DNA of 64,000 bases from an uncultured Flavobacteriaceae bacterium (GCA_947503005.1 CANNCA010000007.1:186001-250000); one strand, 5' to 3'; shown: positions 27,733 through 37,744, counted from the first letter of the stretch. Notes: generated by a model from the sequence alone, not told the origin. Numbers and translations: made by a program.

Positions 27733-29964
27733 TTAAAATGAAACAGCAATCTTCCCTCTAAGGTAGAAGGGCGTCCCCGGTGTAAGATGAATTTCCTCAA
27801 AAGAAGTTGCTTCATTTTGTAAACGACTTTCCGTGGCGAATTGGGTTTCGTTCCACTCTGAATCAAAAAGGTTTTCTACAATGATGCCTATTGTCCAGTT
27901 GTTCCAATTGTAATTTAGGTTTAAATCCGTAATAAAATAGCCTTCTGCAACAATAGAATTATCTTCATTTGCCGGTCTATCCTTGATATAGCGATAGCTG
28001 ATACCACCGGTAAAATTCCCCATATCCGTAAATGATAGACCGCCCGAAGAAGTCAAATCAGGAGCCAAGGGGATAAAATCTTGTCCGTCAGGCTCCTCGA
28101 TGCTCCGCGCCAATGTATAGTTGATATCTGCATTGGCATACATCCAATCGGTCAATTGATACCGGAAACCAAAATCGGCGCCCAACCTTCTTGACTTGCC
28201 ACTCGGTTCCACTATAGCCGCATCACCTACATACACAAATTCTTGTTCTAAGAATAAACTCCAAAGAGCCGCGTTTATAACTAATTTTCGGGTCGGTTTC
28301 ACAATTGCTCCCAAATCAGCCGAATAAGCGGCAGGCAATATATCTTCACCGCTGTTGGCAACGACGACCCGAGTGTCATTGGAATGATAGCCAACACCTG
28401 TTTTTCCGAATAATTGCAACTTATCGGAGGCGGCGTAGATTGCGTTTAATTTTGGCCCAACAAATACCTTGTTTTCACTTTTACTATCATAAGTCTCCGT
28501 AAGCAGATCGACATAGTCGAATTTAAAATAGTCGAAGCGCAGCCCAGAGTTCAACGTCCATTTGTTCTTTTTATAGGTAAGATCAAAAAAACCATAGCCG
28601 TTTAGCTCATCGATATTTCCGAATGCAAGTCTTTCTAATAGTTCTTGTCTATTTTTTGTCCTAGATAGTTGTACGTCGTTTACGTCATCATAGCGAAAGC
28701 CTATTCCCGTTTCATAGCTTAATTGAGAATCATGATCGCCTACATGAACGGAGTGATTGTATTTGGTCTCTGCACCAATGATGGTTCGGTCTTCCTTCTG
28801 CCGTATTTGATCTGCGTTTACGGGGTCTTCTAAAAAGAAGGTGAAATTTGAAAACAGTTCAAAATCGTATTTTGAGATATATGCCTTTGATATTACACTT
28901 GAATGTTCATCGAGCTGTTTCAGGTGATTTACCAAGAAGTTCGATCGGCTGGTATTACCACCTTCGGTATCATCTATGGCTCCAAATCTACTTATCAGGC
29001 CTTGGTCAATAGCACGTTGGGGAACTTGTCCTGAAGCATCCCATTTGCTTTGAAAATGCGAAAGAGTAATACTTAAATCTTGGTCTTCCCGATTATTATA
29101 GTTATAGCGCCCCATTAGGTTCAATCGATTGAAGTTTTGCGGTGATTCAAAGGCACCGTCTGTCAAAACGAGTTCTGAAGCTATATAAGCGTTACTTTTT
29201 TCTCCTTCCGCTACTTTGAACATGCCTACTGATCTAATGGTATTGAACATACCAGCTTCAACGGACAACATGTTGCCAGTAATTTTCTTTTTCGTTTTAA
29301 GGTCTACATAACCAGTAGTATTGAAGTTGCCCTTACTAGCGTAATAAGAGCCTTTCCCGAAATCTATATTATCAATGGTTTCAGGAATAATAAAGTGCAT
29401 ATCGGCATAACCTTGACCATGTGCGTGTGAGACCATATTTACAGGTAAACCATCTACATCAATAGTGATGTCAGTACCGTGGTCAATATCGAAACCTCGT
29501 AAGAATATTTGTTCTGCCTTTCCGCCCCCAGCATGTTGACCAATAATCAATCCCGGAACTTTACGAAGTATTTCTTGGGATGATTTTACAGGATTGGCTT
29601 TCACGTCAACGTTTACAAATTGGCTCAAGGCATTTACTTTAGAGACCAGAACCACTTGGTCCAAAGAAACTGCGGATTCCATCATGGTAATCTTAATAGT
29701 AGAGTCCAAATCATTCTCGGAAATGATGATTTCTTGCGTTTTGAAACCTAGACTATTAAAGATTATCAGGTCTCCAACAGAGATATCATCCAACTCAAAA
29801 TAGCCGGAAATATTCGTATAGGTATAACCATTGGTAGTTTTGTTAAAAACACCGACACCATCAATGGGTACATTATTTTCATCAACTACGGTACCGCTGA
29901 GTTCATGCGCGCTTGCCGATAGACAAAAGCCAAAGAACGTTAAGAATAAGAATATCTTTTTCAT
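27733..29964 (-). CDS. TonB-dependent outer-membrane receptor, probable metal or metallophore uptake
   Basis: 743 aa. Signal peptide ending ASAHE, then a carboxypeptidase-regulatory-like (CarboxypepD_reg) domain (about 20-105), plug domain (about 120-230) and a beta-barrel ending in aromatic ...GKIAVSF. The plug holds FLRGFDIDHGTDITIDVDG and VNMVSHAHGQGYADMH, with several His residues that could line a metal site. No SusD partner is present, so it is not a glycan-type SusC. It is the last gene of the minus operon that starts with the ornithine cyclodeaminase and runs through the NRPS, 138 bp after the His-rich gene. That position suggests it imports the peptide product or its metal complex. 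Confidence 0.88.
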   Translation of the reverse strand: MKKIFLFLTFFGFCLSASAHELSGTVVDENNVPIDGVGVFNKTTNGYTYTNISGYFELDDISVGDLIIFNSLGFKTQEIIISENDLDSTIKITMMESAVSLDQVVLVSKVNALSQFVNVDVKANPVKSSQEILRKVPGLIIGQHAGGGKAEQIFLRGFDIDHGTDITIDVDGLPVNMVSHAHGQGYADMHFIIPETIDNIDFGKGSYYASKGNFNTTGYVDLKTKKKITGNMLSVEAGMFNTIRSVGMFKVAEGEKSNAYIASELVLTDGAFESPQNFNRLNLMGRYNYNNREDQDLSITLSHFQSKWDASGQVPQRAIDQGLISRFGAIDDTEGGNTSRSNFLVNHLKQLDEHSSVISKAYISKYDFELFSNFTFFLEDPVNADQIRQKEDRTIIGAETKYNHSVHVGDHDSQLSYETGIGFRYDDVNDVQLSRTKNRQELLERLAFGNIDELNGYGFFDLTYKKNKWTLNSGLRFDYFKFDYVDLLTETYDSKSENKVFVGPKLNAIYAASDKLQLFGKTGVGYHSNDTRVVVANSGEDILPAAYSADLGAIVKPTRKLVINAALWSLFLEQEFVYVGDAAIVEPSGKSRRLGADFGFRYQLTDWMYANADINYTLARSIEEPDGQDFIPLAPDLTSSGGLSFTDMGNFTGGISYRYIKDRPANEDNSIVAEGYFITDLNLNYNWNNWTIGIIVENLFDSEWNETQFATESRLQNEATSFEEIHLTPGTPFYLRGKIAVSF

Positions 29965-30102
29965 TTTATTTTTTTAGTAGGGTAATAGACGCATACTAAG
30001 CCTAGCTCCAAAGATGGAATGGCCGTAGTGAAACGCCTTAATTGAAATTAACTTGTTAATTGAAAACCGCGTTGGTGGAAAAAAATAGTCCAGCGCAGAA
30101 TT

Positions 30103-30570
30103 TTAGGCTAATAAAAGTTGTGGAGGAACATCAAGTATTTTTGAATGTCCTAGATTTAATGGCATGTTAAATTCTCGGAATTCTTTTGGGACTTTTTCTA
30201 AGAACTTTGGCAATATTGCCAATACTTCAGATGTAGTATGTTTTTTTAACTCGACTTTCGTTTTTGGTGCTTTCTCAGAATCATGATTTTCATTTGAAGC
30301 TTCAAAAATGCTATCTACTATATCAATAAGCTTATGGTCATGGTCGACTTTAGTATTGTCATGCTTATGTGAATCATGTACTTCTTTATAATCGAAAACT
30401 TGTATATCATGTGAAAGTACAGAGTTTGGCATCTCCAATCCATGTGAAATTTCATGCAAAAGCAAGGTCAACTGTGGCTGAAGAGGACCCAGCAAATAGC
30501 AAATGCTCATAAGCATTGCGATTTGTTTGATGAGTTTTGGCTTCAAGCCTTGTGTGAACCTGTTTTTCAT
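30103..30570 (-). CDS. Small His-rich membrane or periplasmic protein
   Basis: 155 aa with no family I recognise. It has a basic N-terminus, a hydrophobic helix (about residues 17-38), then HEISHGLE and a His/Asp-rich stretch (HDSHKHD, KVDHDHK, about residues 65-85) of the kind that binds Zn, Ni or Cu. The C-terminal half is Lys/Glu-rich helix plus a Pro-rich tail. The gene starts 28 bp after the NRPS stop and precedes the TonB receptor, so co-transcription is likely. A periplasmic metal-binding or sensing role is plausible but inferred only from composition and position. Confidence 0.65.
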   Translation of the reverse strand: MKNRFTQGLKPKLIKQIAMLMSICYLLGPLQPQLTLLLHEISHGLEMPNSVLSHDIQVFDYKEVHDSHKHDNTKVDHDHKLIDIVDSIFEASNENHDSEKAPKTKVELKKHTTSEVLAILPKFLEKVPKEFREFNMPLNLGHSKILDVPPQLLLA

Positions 30571-30598
30571 GTAATTGTTTAGTTTCTAAAAATCAATT

Positions 30599-33500
30599 CT
30601 AGTTCTGTTCGTTCAAAAGTTTCTCCAAGGTTTCTTCTATATATGCCCCATATTCCGATATGGTCGGAAATTCGAATATTTTGTTCAAAGGGAATTTCAT
30701 TTCAATTTCTTCATTAATTCTGGCGGTGACCCTTATGGCTGCTAGTGAGTGTCCGCCGAGTACAATAAAATTATCATGAACGCTGACCTGTTTTAAACGA
30801 AGTACTTCTTTCCAAATTTCGGCGACTAGTTCTTCAATATCCCCGTTTGGCCCTACATAGGGAGCTTCCATATCCAATTGGGAGGTATTCAAAGATTTCA
30901 AGGTCGATTTATCGACTTTTCCATTTTTGGTCAAAGGCAGTTCTTCTATGAATTTGAAATAGGATGGGACCATATATTCTGGTAATTCTTGCTTCATGTG
31001 TTTGGCAAGTTCGGTGGAAGGAATTTTCTTTTTTCCCGTATAGTAGCCTACTAGTTTTTGCTGTTCCAATTCGCCTTCACTAGATTCTTGATAGCCAATT
31101 TCTAACATGATGCGTTTCACTTCTTTTTCGTCGATAACCTCGTTAATTTCCTCAAGGGTCTCGTTTCTTGTTTTGTGACCCATACGAACATCCCAACTAT
31201 AAGGAAATGAATAATTACTGTACCCTTTCTCTTTTTTATGCACATAAATGCCCAATTGATTGATGAGGCAATTAGTTGAACGTCCAGTGTCTGTTGGCCT
31301 CACCCAGTCGACCTTTTCTTTGAGAAATTTTAGCATTTGCTCCAAACTAACGTCGCTATACCTGTAGAAATCGATAAATTGAACTTTGTTGAACGTATCT
31401 TCATAATCGAATATGGAGACATCCAGTAATTCTTTTACGGCATCTTCCTCTTGATGGTACAATTTGCGTGCTTCTAGAATAGTATCGTCTATGGTTTTAA
31501 CATCGATATTTTCGTCCCAGAACAATTCTTCTGTCAATCGGGTTTCGAAGAATTGTCCCCGTGAAAGTCCTGTAACCACGAACGGAATCTGCTTTTCCAA
31601 GGCAATTTGTGTGCTAAGGGTATAAATGGTCTTAAAACAACCGTTACATACATTTTGATGGCGATGGAGGCTATCTACGAAGATTTTATTCATGTACTCC
31701 GTAGTACCATAAATATGATCTACGTTTAGTTTTGTGACGATTCGGTCAATGTTCGCCTTGGCTTGATCCGAGATATAACCATTGTCTAGAGTAAACGCCA
31801 GAACGCGTAACCCCATATTGATGAGTTGTGCTAGAATATAGGTACTGTCCTTACCACCGCTTAATAATGAAATACAGTCGTAATTCGGACTTTTTCCTCT
31901 TTGGGATATCAGTATTTTCCGAAGTTCCTCTTCTGTTTTGAAATATTTCTGCGCTTGTTCTTTGTATCCCTTGAAAGCAATACAGACATGGCATATGCCA
32001 TTCTCGTCAAAATCGGTGTTGGGATAGTTGGATGGCAATCCACATTCGGAACAATTTACAACTTCGTTTTCAGGAATTGCTTTTTTACTCTCCAATAAGA
32101 CCACCGCTGTATTATCTATACCCTCATGTTTGAGCAGGTTTGCCTCTATATCGGTCAATTCCAAACGAAATCCTCTCAGTTTGATTTGCTCGTCTACTCT
32201 ACCTAGGTACTCGAACTCCCCGTCAGAATTGATTCTGGCGAGGTCACCGGTTTTGTACATTTTTGCCCCAGAAACAAAGGGATTATCCACAAATTTTGTA
32301 CGGGTCAACTCTGATAAATTCTCGTATCCATTAGCCAATCCTATACCTGTCAAGTATAAATCTCCATGTACTCCTTCTGGAACTGGATTCAATTTCGAAT
32401 CCAGAATGAGGGCCGTCATTCCGGCAATAGGAAACCCGATAGGAACGGAAGATGTAGTATGCCTATCCTTATTAAATTTAGAAACGATGCACCCTACAGT
32501 AGCCTCGGTAGGTCCATATTCATTGTAAATGGATAGTTTGTCGTTAAATGCCTCTTGGACGCCTTTTGCCAGATTAGACTTAAAGTCCTCACCGCCAACA
32601 ATCATGGTTTCAATTTTGGAGTGCTGCATATCGGCACCTTTGATCAAAGCCAAATGTGATGGTGTCAGTTTGATGGCGTTTACCTTATTTTGAGCTAGTA
32701 CTTCCATCAAGGAAATATCGGGACCTTGTTCGGCTTCTTTGTAAATAATCAATTCACCTCCTGTTATTAAGGGAAGGAAAGTTGATGTTATGGTAAGATC
32801 GAAGCCAATGGAAGTAAAGAGTGGAAAAACGAATTTTTCATCTCTCGCATAAAAGGATTTCGCCCAGTTCAAATAGTTGAATAGGGCACCATGTGAAATT
32901 AAAACACCCTTTGGATTTCCTGTCGAACCGGAAGTGTAAATCATATAGGCCAAATCTTGCTCTGTTGTAGAAACAGAACTAAATTCAGTATTTTGATTAT
33001 CAGCAGTATATGAATTATTACTCAAATTGATACATGAGATAGAATCATTTGAAATATTGTGCTGTAATCTATCATTGGTCAACACCATTAGGGAGCGGGA
33101 ATCTTCTAGAATATAGGATACCCGTTGTGGTGGAATATCCGAAGATATCGGAATAAACGTGGCACCCGATTTGAGTACCGCAAGAACCGAAAGAATGTAT
33201 TCTAATGAACGATCTAAATAGAGAGCAATCTTAGCGTTCGATTTCAAACCATTTTCCGAAAGATGAATTGCCAATTGGTCCACTTTGGTATTCAAATCGT
33301 CAAAGGTGTACGTATGGTTTTTGAGACGTATAGCTATTTCGGAAGGATTGTTTTCTACCTGTGCTTCAAACCATTCAATTACGGAATGGAAGTCAGAAGT
33401 TTCGATTTCTTTTGATATAGGAAGCACCTCCATCAGTCTTGGTTGGTGAATGGATTGATCGATATCGACTATGAGTCCATCAAGGACTTTTAAAAAGTGT

Positions 33501-34741
33501 TCAGGAACCTTGTTTCGAAGCCTCTCATCAAAAACGGAAGTATTCAAATCAAAATATACAGTCACCTCTCCTGAAGCATCCATATCATAAACATGACAGC
33601 GAATAATATGTGCTGGATCACAATGGTCAGGATGAAGCCATTGCGATTCCATATGAATTCCCTCAAAATCAGTATAGGATGCGTTAATATAGTTCAATAC
33701 CACATTAAAACTTCTACTGATTTCAGGAGTGCTCATTCCTGGTTGAGCATAACGTAAATATTCACCAGTTTCGTTTTTAATGCGTTCAAGAACAGTACGG
33801 TAAGTGTCGTTCGATGCCAGTTCATCCAGTATTGGAAAGACTTCAATGAATAGTCCCGGTGTTTTTTTGAAATTCTTCGTAGTCCTGTTGTGGGAAGGTG
33901 CACCTATCGCCAAATTGTTTTGGCCTGTTACACGATGTAAATAGATGAAAAGGCTTGTTATAAAAAGGTTGAAAAGTGTTAAATCTAAGGTCCAAGACCG
34001 GACGTCGGCTTGCTGTGCGAGTGTTTTTAGTTTTTTTGTTCTTTCTGCCCCGAGGTTCAAACGAATTCTTTCGGACTTACTATTGGCATCAAAATTCTTA
34101 TTCCCATAAGGTTCTGGTATTTTAGTAAGTGACGCCAGCTTTTTTTTCCAATGATCGCCAATCACCGCACTCAACTTGTTTTCTTTTTGTTCCGCTTCAA
34201 ACTTGATGTAATCTGAATACGAAGGAATGGTTGGAAAATCATTCAGGGTACCGTTACCTATGTGCTGGTAGAGCTGCATTTGATAGGCGTAGAGCAGGGT
34301 CGAGGAGGTAGCATCCGTAATCAGGTGGTGGATGTTCAGGAACCAAATGTATCTCTCTTCTTCGTCTACTTTTAATAAAACCGAATCAAATAAGGGCTTT
34401 GAAAGATCGAATATTTCTTTGCTGCGCTGTTTTAGCCAATTCTGGGTATCCAATTCATCCTTAGCACTAAAATCGAGGGTTTTCAAAGAAAAATCAGCAT
34501 CGGTCAGTGTAAATTGTTTGGGAATCGAATCAACTTCTGTAAAAACCGTACGAAGCACATCTACTCTTTTCACCAGCTCTGAAAAGGCTAAGGCGAAATT
34601 CTCTACATCAAGTGCGCCATTGATCTCAAACGAATGTGCCATATTGTAAAGCGGTACGTTAGGATTGAGTTTTTGGCCTGTCCATAAAGAGAGTTGGCTT
34701 CCCGTAAGTGGCATATATGTAGTTTCCGTGGAATCTGTCAT
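30599..34741 (-). CDS. NRPS: C-A-T module with PP-loop (AANH) ATPase inserted in the A domain
   Basis: 1380 aa. Condensation domain 1-440 with HHLITD (His138, His139, Asp143). A-domain core 455-880 (YTSGSTGNPKG at 602-612, YKTGDLAR, a8 GRVDEQIKLRGFRLE from 847). The specificity residues read D-L-T-K-I-G-E-V-G, one conservative change from the published Asn code DLTKLGEVGK. Between a8 and a9 lies an inserted AANH domain (about 895-1210): Cys pairs C897/C900 and C917/C920 in a CxxC-x16-CxxC arrangement around FDENG, PP-loop SGGKDS at 961-966, CNGC (1032/1035) and Cys1158. The A domain then resumes (a10 KNGKVDK, about 1272-1278). Carrier domain with Ser1332 (LGGHSL). No thioesterase. WbpG-like sugar amidotransferases and TtcA/TtuA thiolases share such PP-loop and Cys features, so amidine or thioamide formation on the bound Asn is inferred. 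Confidence 0.9.
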   Translation of the reverse strand: MTDSTETTYMPLTGSQLSLWTGQKLNPNVPLYNMAHSFEINGALDVENFALAFSELVKRVDVLRTVFTEVDSIPKQFTLTDADFSLKTLDFSAKDELDTQNWLKQRSKEIFDLSKPLFDSVLLKVDEEERYIWFLNIHHLITDATSSTLLYAYQMQLYQHIGNGTLNDFPTIPSYSDYIKFEAEQKENKLSAVIGDHWKKKLASLTKIPEPYGNKNFDANSKSERIRLNLGAERTKKLKTLAQQADVRSWTLDLTLFNLFITSLFIYLHRVTGQNNLAIGAPSHNRTTKNFKKTPGLFIEVFPILDELASNDTYRTVLERIKNETGEYLRYAQPGMSTPEISRSFNVVLNYINASYTDFEGIHMESQWLHPDHCDPAHIIRCHVYDMDASGEVTVYFDLNTSVFDERLRNKVPEHFLKVLDGLIVDIDQSIHQPRLMEVLPISKEIETSDFHSVIEWFEAQVENNPSEIAIRLKNHTYTFDDLNTKVDQLAIHLSENGLKSNAKIALYLDRSLEYILSVLAVLKSGATFIPISSDIPPQRVSYILEDSRSLMVLTNDRLQHNISNDSISCINLSNNSYTADNQNTEFSSVSTTEQDLAYMIYTSGSTGNPKGVLISHGALFNYLNWAKSFYARDEKFVFPLFTSIGFDLTITSTFLPLITGGELIIYKEAEQGPDISLMEVLAQNKVNAIKLTPSHLALIKGADMQHSKIETMIVGGEDFKSNLAKGVQEAFNDKLSIYNEYGPTEATVGCIVSKFNKDRHTTSSVPIGFPIAGMTALILDSKLNPVPEGVHGDLYLTGIGLANGYENLSELTRTKFVDNPFVSGAKMYKTGDLARINSDGEFEYLGRVDEQIKLRGFRLELTDIEANLLKHEGIDNTAVVLLESKKAIPENEVVNCSECGLPSNYPNTDFDENGICHVCIAFKGYKEQAQKYFKTEEELRKILISQRGKSPNYDCISLLSGGKDSTYILAQLINMGLRVLAFTLDNGYISDQAKANIDRIVTKLNVDHIYGTTEYMNKIFVDSLHRHQNVCNGCFKTIYTLSTQIALEKQIPFVVTGLSRGQFFETRLTEELFWDENIDVKTIDDTILEARKLYHQEEDAVKELLDVSIFDYEDTFNKVQFIDFYRYSDVSLEQMLKFLKEKVDWVRPTDTGRSTNCLINQLGIYVHKKEKGYSNYSFPYSWDVRMGHKTRNETLEEINEVIDEKEVKRIMLEIGYQESSEGELEQQKLVGYYTGKKKIPSTELAKHMKQELPEYMVPSYFKFIEELPLTKNGKVDKSTLKSLNTSQLDMEAPYVGPNGDIEELVAEIWKEVLRLKQVSVHDNFIVLGGHSLAAIRVTARINEEIEMKFPLNKIFEFPTISEYGAYIEETLEKLLNEQN

Positions 34742-34762
34742 AGATTAAATCAAATAAAAGCG

Positions 34763-35002
34763 TTACTTTTTCTTTTGTGCCAAATAGTCGCTGATATGTT
34801 GAACGGTCATGAAATTTTCGATGACCATATCCTGTGGGGGGACTTTTGTATCAAACTCTAATTCGATGTATAAAATCAGTTTCATCATTCCCAAGGAATC
34901 TAGAATTCCATCGCCCAAGAGATCATCTTGAGCTTCCAGTTCCTCTTCCATTTCATTATTCAATAATTGTTCTTGAATATATTTTATCAGTAATTCATTC
35001 AT
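34763..35002 (-). CDS. Stand-alone peptidyl carrier protein
   Basis: 79 aa, typical carrier-protein length. The phosphopantetheine site is Ser36 in DGILDSLGMMKL, embedded in a highly acidic helix. It sits 9 bp after the stand-alone adenylation gene and 21 bp before the NRPS gene, the arrangement of the PltF-PltL and AnaC-AnaD pairs. It probably carries proline while the neighbouring flavoprotein oxidises it to pyrrole-2-carboxyl, and then donates this to the condensation domain of the NRPS. The Sfp-type enzyme at 47464 would activate it. Confidence 0.88.
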   Translation of the reverse strand: MNELLIKYIQEQLLNNEMEEELEAQDDLLGDGILDSLGMMKLILYIELEFDTKVPPQDMVIENFMTVQHISDYLAQKKK

Positions 35003-35011
35003 AGCAAAGAA

Positions 35012-36577
35012 TTAAAGGGTACTTAGTGTTTCTTTTATTCGTGTTAAATCAATTTTACCGGAACCTGTACGAGGAAAATCATCCAGAATAATGATTTTAC
35101 TTGGTAAAGCATAAACGGGAAGTTGTGATCTACAGTATCCCAAAAGCATATTTATTTCAATCTGTTTTCCCGATTTTAGAACAACAGCGGATAAAAGTTC
35201 TTTTTCGCCATTAGATTTTTCTACGGAACAAACCATAGCCTCCTTCACTAGTTCGTGCCTGCTTAATACAGCCTCGATCTCATCCATTTCAATGCGATAA
35301 CCTCTTATTTTTATTTGTCTATCCTTTCTACCAAGGAAAAGTAGATTGCCATCTTTATTTAGTTTAACCAAATCTCCTGTCCTGTAATAACTATCTATTT
35401 CATTTGATTCGGTTATCTCGGTATATATGGAATTTTGAGTAAGAAGTTCGTTATTCCAATAACCCATCATCATAGTAGGTGTCTTTACAACGAGTACACC
35501 TTTATCTCCAGTATTCACTTCGAGGTCAGATGAGTCCAAAATTTTATATTTGTTTTCGCCCCACATTTTGCCAATAGGAATTGGGGTATCTACCTTTGGA
35601 ATTTCATTTAGATTATAAAAAGTACATTGATTGATCTCTGCCGGTCCATAAGAGTTCGAAAACTGTGCCTGAGGCCATTTTAGCATTAGTTCTCTTAAAT
35701 ATTTGACGGCAAAAACCTCTCCTCCAAAAATAACCCAACGCAAAGAGCTTAAGTCATATTTCTGAAGAAGATTACTTTGAAGAATTTGTATTAAAGCCAA
35801 AGGTACCGAATACCAAATGCTTAACTTTTCCTTTTCCATTAATTGAATAAGACTGGCGGGCAATTTGGTGTGGGCATCTGAAATTATAATGGTTGTAGCC
35901 GCTCTTAAAGGAGCTGAGAAATAGCCAAATGTAGAAATGTCAAAGTGCAATGGAGCATGATTCGCAACCCTATCGTCCTTATCTATTCGATAGAGATCAG
36001 CTGAAAGTTTTGCATATGCCAAGCCACTACGGTGTGAGTGCATGATGCCTTTAGGTGTGCCCGTTGAGCCTGAGGTATACATGATATAGGCAAGGTCTTT
36101 TTCCGTTACTTCTGGATGGATATATGTTGAGGTATCTATCCCGAAAATATTGTCCCATGAAAAAGAGGGTAGTGCCATAGGTTGCGAAATTCCTATTATC
36201 TGTTTTAAAGGGGAATGATGTTCTAGTAATTTTCGAACCTTTTTTGTTTGTTTGGGTGTAGTAACCATGTGCTCAATACCACAATCTTTTAATAAAAACA
36301 GGGTTCGGTCATGAGGAACCGTTGTGTCAAGGGGAACGTATGCAGCGCCTGCTTTCATAATCCCATATATCGCAATAGCGGTTTCAAGACAGCGGTTCAT
36401 GTAAACACCTACTCGATCTCCTTTTGTTATTCCATACTCTGTGAGATGCATCGCTAATTGAGCTGTTTTAATATTTAGGTCGGCAAAGCTCACAGCTTGT
36501 TCGCCAAAGCGAAACGCATCCTTTTTTGGAAAGCGTTGAGCACTATTCTCGATAATATGCGGTAGAATTTTTATCAC
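35012..36577 (-). CDS. Stand-alone adenylation enzyme, probable L-prolyl-carrier-protein ligase
   Basis: 521 aa, a single A domain without C or T. P-loop YTSGSTGTPKG at 167-177, YRTGDL, and a10 TGSGKIDL. Specificity positions read D-I-F-Y-I-G-S-Q-C. As I recall, PltF/RedM-type prolyl enzymes have DLLYLALVCK, so Asp, Tyr, Cys match and the rest do not. The IWYSVPLAL stretch also resembles that group. Assignment to proline therefore rests mainly on the neighbours: carrier protein 9 bp downstream, prolyl-dehydrogenase-like flavoprotein 15 bp upstream, and an ornithine cyclodeaminase homologue as first gene. Confidence 0.8.
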   Translation of the reverse strand: MIKILPHIIENSAQRFPKKDAFRFGEQAVSFADLNIKTAQLAMHLTEYGITKGDRVGVYMNRCLETAIAIYGIMKAGAAYVPLDTTVPHDRTLFLLKDCGIEHMVTTPKQTKKVRKLLEHHSPLKQIIGISQPMALPSFSWDNIFGIDTSTYIHPEVTEKDLAYIMYTSGSTGTPKGIMHSHRSGLAYAKLSADLYRIDKDDRVANHAPLHFDISTFGYFSAPLRAATTIIISDAHTKLPASLIQLMEKEKLSIWYSVPLALIQILQSNLLQKYDLSSLRWVIFGGEVFAVKYLRELMLKWPQAQFSNSYGPAEINQCTFYNLNEIPKVDTPIPIGKMWGENKYKILDSSDLEVNTGDKGVLVVKTPTMMMGYWNNELLTQNSIYTEITESNEIDSYYRTGDLVKLNKDGNLLFLGRKDRQIKIRGYRIEMDEIEAVLSRHELVKEAMVCSVEKSNGEKELLSAVVLKSGKQIEINMLLGYCRSQLPVYALPSKIIILDDFPRTGSGKIDLTRIKETLSTL

Positions 36578-36592
36578 TTCCTTAAAACTAAA

Positions 36593-37744
36593 TTACACCC
36601 CAAGTAGGTTGGCGATTATGTTTCTTTGAATATCGGAAGTACCAGCATAGATAACACCGCCAACGGCATCCCTTAGATTTCGTTCAACTTCGTTTTCTGT
36701 TAGATAACCGGTACCACCGTGTGATCTAATGGCATCTAGGCTTGATTCTATGAAGCTTTCGCTGAGCTGCAATTTTAATAATGCCGCCTCCATCATGGCT
36801 GATTGACCGATACTCTTTAACCATGCAACTTTGTACAGTAAGAGCCTTGAAGTTTCTAAACGTAATTTCATATTGGCTATTCGGTTTGAAACTGACTGAA
36901 ATTCACTTATAGATTTTCCGAATTGTTTTCTACTTTTTATAAACGAAATTGTTTCTTCCAGCTGTCTTTCCATAGCTCCTAATTGGCTACCTAATATTCC
37001 TCCGCGATCATATTCCAATGAACTGGTGGTAATACTCCAGCCTGCACCCTCTGCTCCCAATCTATTCTCTTCAGGCACAAAACAGTCATTGAATGTTAAA
37101 TCGCCAATAGGAACGGTTCTTAATCCCATCTTGGCTTTATTGGGGCCTTGTGTAAACCCTTTGGTTCCTTTATCTAAAATAAAACCGCTTATACCCCATT
37201 TTCCCAATTTCGCATTTGTAACACAGAATATTAATGCGACATCGGCTATCGGACCCAAAGTGATAAGGCGTTTATTACCATTTATGATATAACCCCCTTC
37301 AACTTTTTCAGCTGTTGTTTCCATCGCAAAAACATCTGAGCCGGCATTGCTCTCCGTCAGCGCATGGCACCCAATCCATTCACCAGAAGTGAATTTTTTA
37401 AGATACTTAATCTTTTGTGCTTCTGTGCCGAATTCCGCGATAGGTAATTGCACAGTCCACATTTGTGCATTTAAGCTAAATGGAAGTCCATTATCTATAC
37501 AGCCATACCCTAGACCTTCCATAGCTAAAGTTGCTGTTAGGATATCAATTTCTTTTTTGTAACCACCATAAGCTAGAGGTGTGGCCAAACCATGTATGCC
37601 GAAATCTGCACATTTTTGCCATGCTTCCCGTGAGAATTGAAGTTTTGCGTCGCGTTCCGTAACGGATTCATTTAAATGCGCTTTCGCAAAATCGATAATT
37701 TTTGATTTGTAGTTTTGTTGTTCTTGGGTCCAAGAAAAATCCAT
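36593..37744 (-). CDS. Acyl-CoA dehydrogenase-fold L-prolyl-carrier-protein dehydrogenase
   Basis: 383 aa FAD enzyme. The C-terminal motif reads IYAGTSDIQRN: Ala replaces the Glu that is the catalytic base of medium-chain acyl-CoA dehydrogenases (IYEGT). A Glu instead sits at position 244 in SLEYDRGG, the base position known from isovaleryl-CoA dehydrogenase and, as I recall, from the prodigiosin enzyme PigA. This pattern is that of prolyl-S-PCP dehydrogenases (PltE, RedW, AnaB type), which oxidise carrier-bound proline to pyrrole-2-carboxyl or dihydropyrrole. ALTESNAGSD gives the usual flavin/substrate motif. It lies 15 bp before the adenylation gene. An ordinary acyl-CoA substrate is not excluded. 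Confidence 0.85.
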   Translation of the reverse strand: MDFSWTQEQQNYKSKIIDFAKAHLNESVTERDAKLQFSREAWQKCADFGIHGLATPLAYGGYKKEIDILTATLAMEGLGYGCIDNGLPFSLNAQMWTVQLPIAEFGTEAQKIKYLKKFTSGEWIGCHALTESNAGSDVFAMETTAEKVEGGYIINGNKRLITLGPIADVALIFCVTNAKLGKWGISGFILDKGTKGFTQGPNKAKMGLRTVPIGDLTFNDCFVPEENRLGAEGAGWSITTSSLEYDRGGILGSQLGAMERQLEETISFIKSRKQFGKSISEFQSVSNRIANMKLRLETSRLLLYKVAWLKSIGQSAMMEAALLKLQLSESFIESSLDAIRSHGGTGYLTENEVERNLRDAVGGVIYAGTSDIQRNIIANLLGV

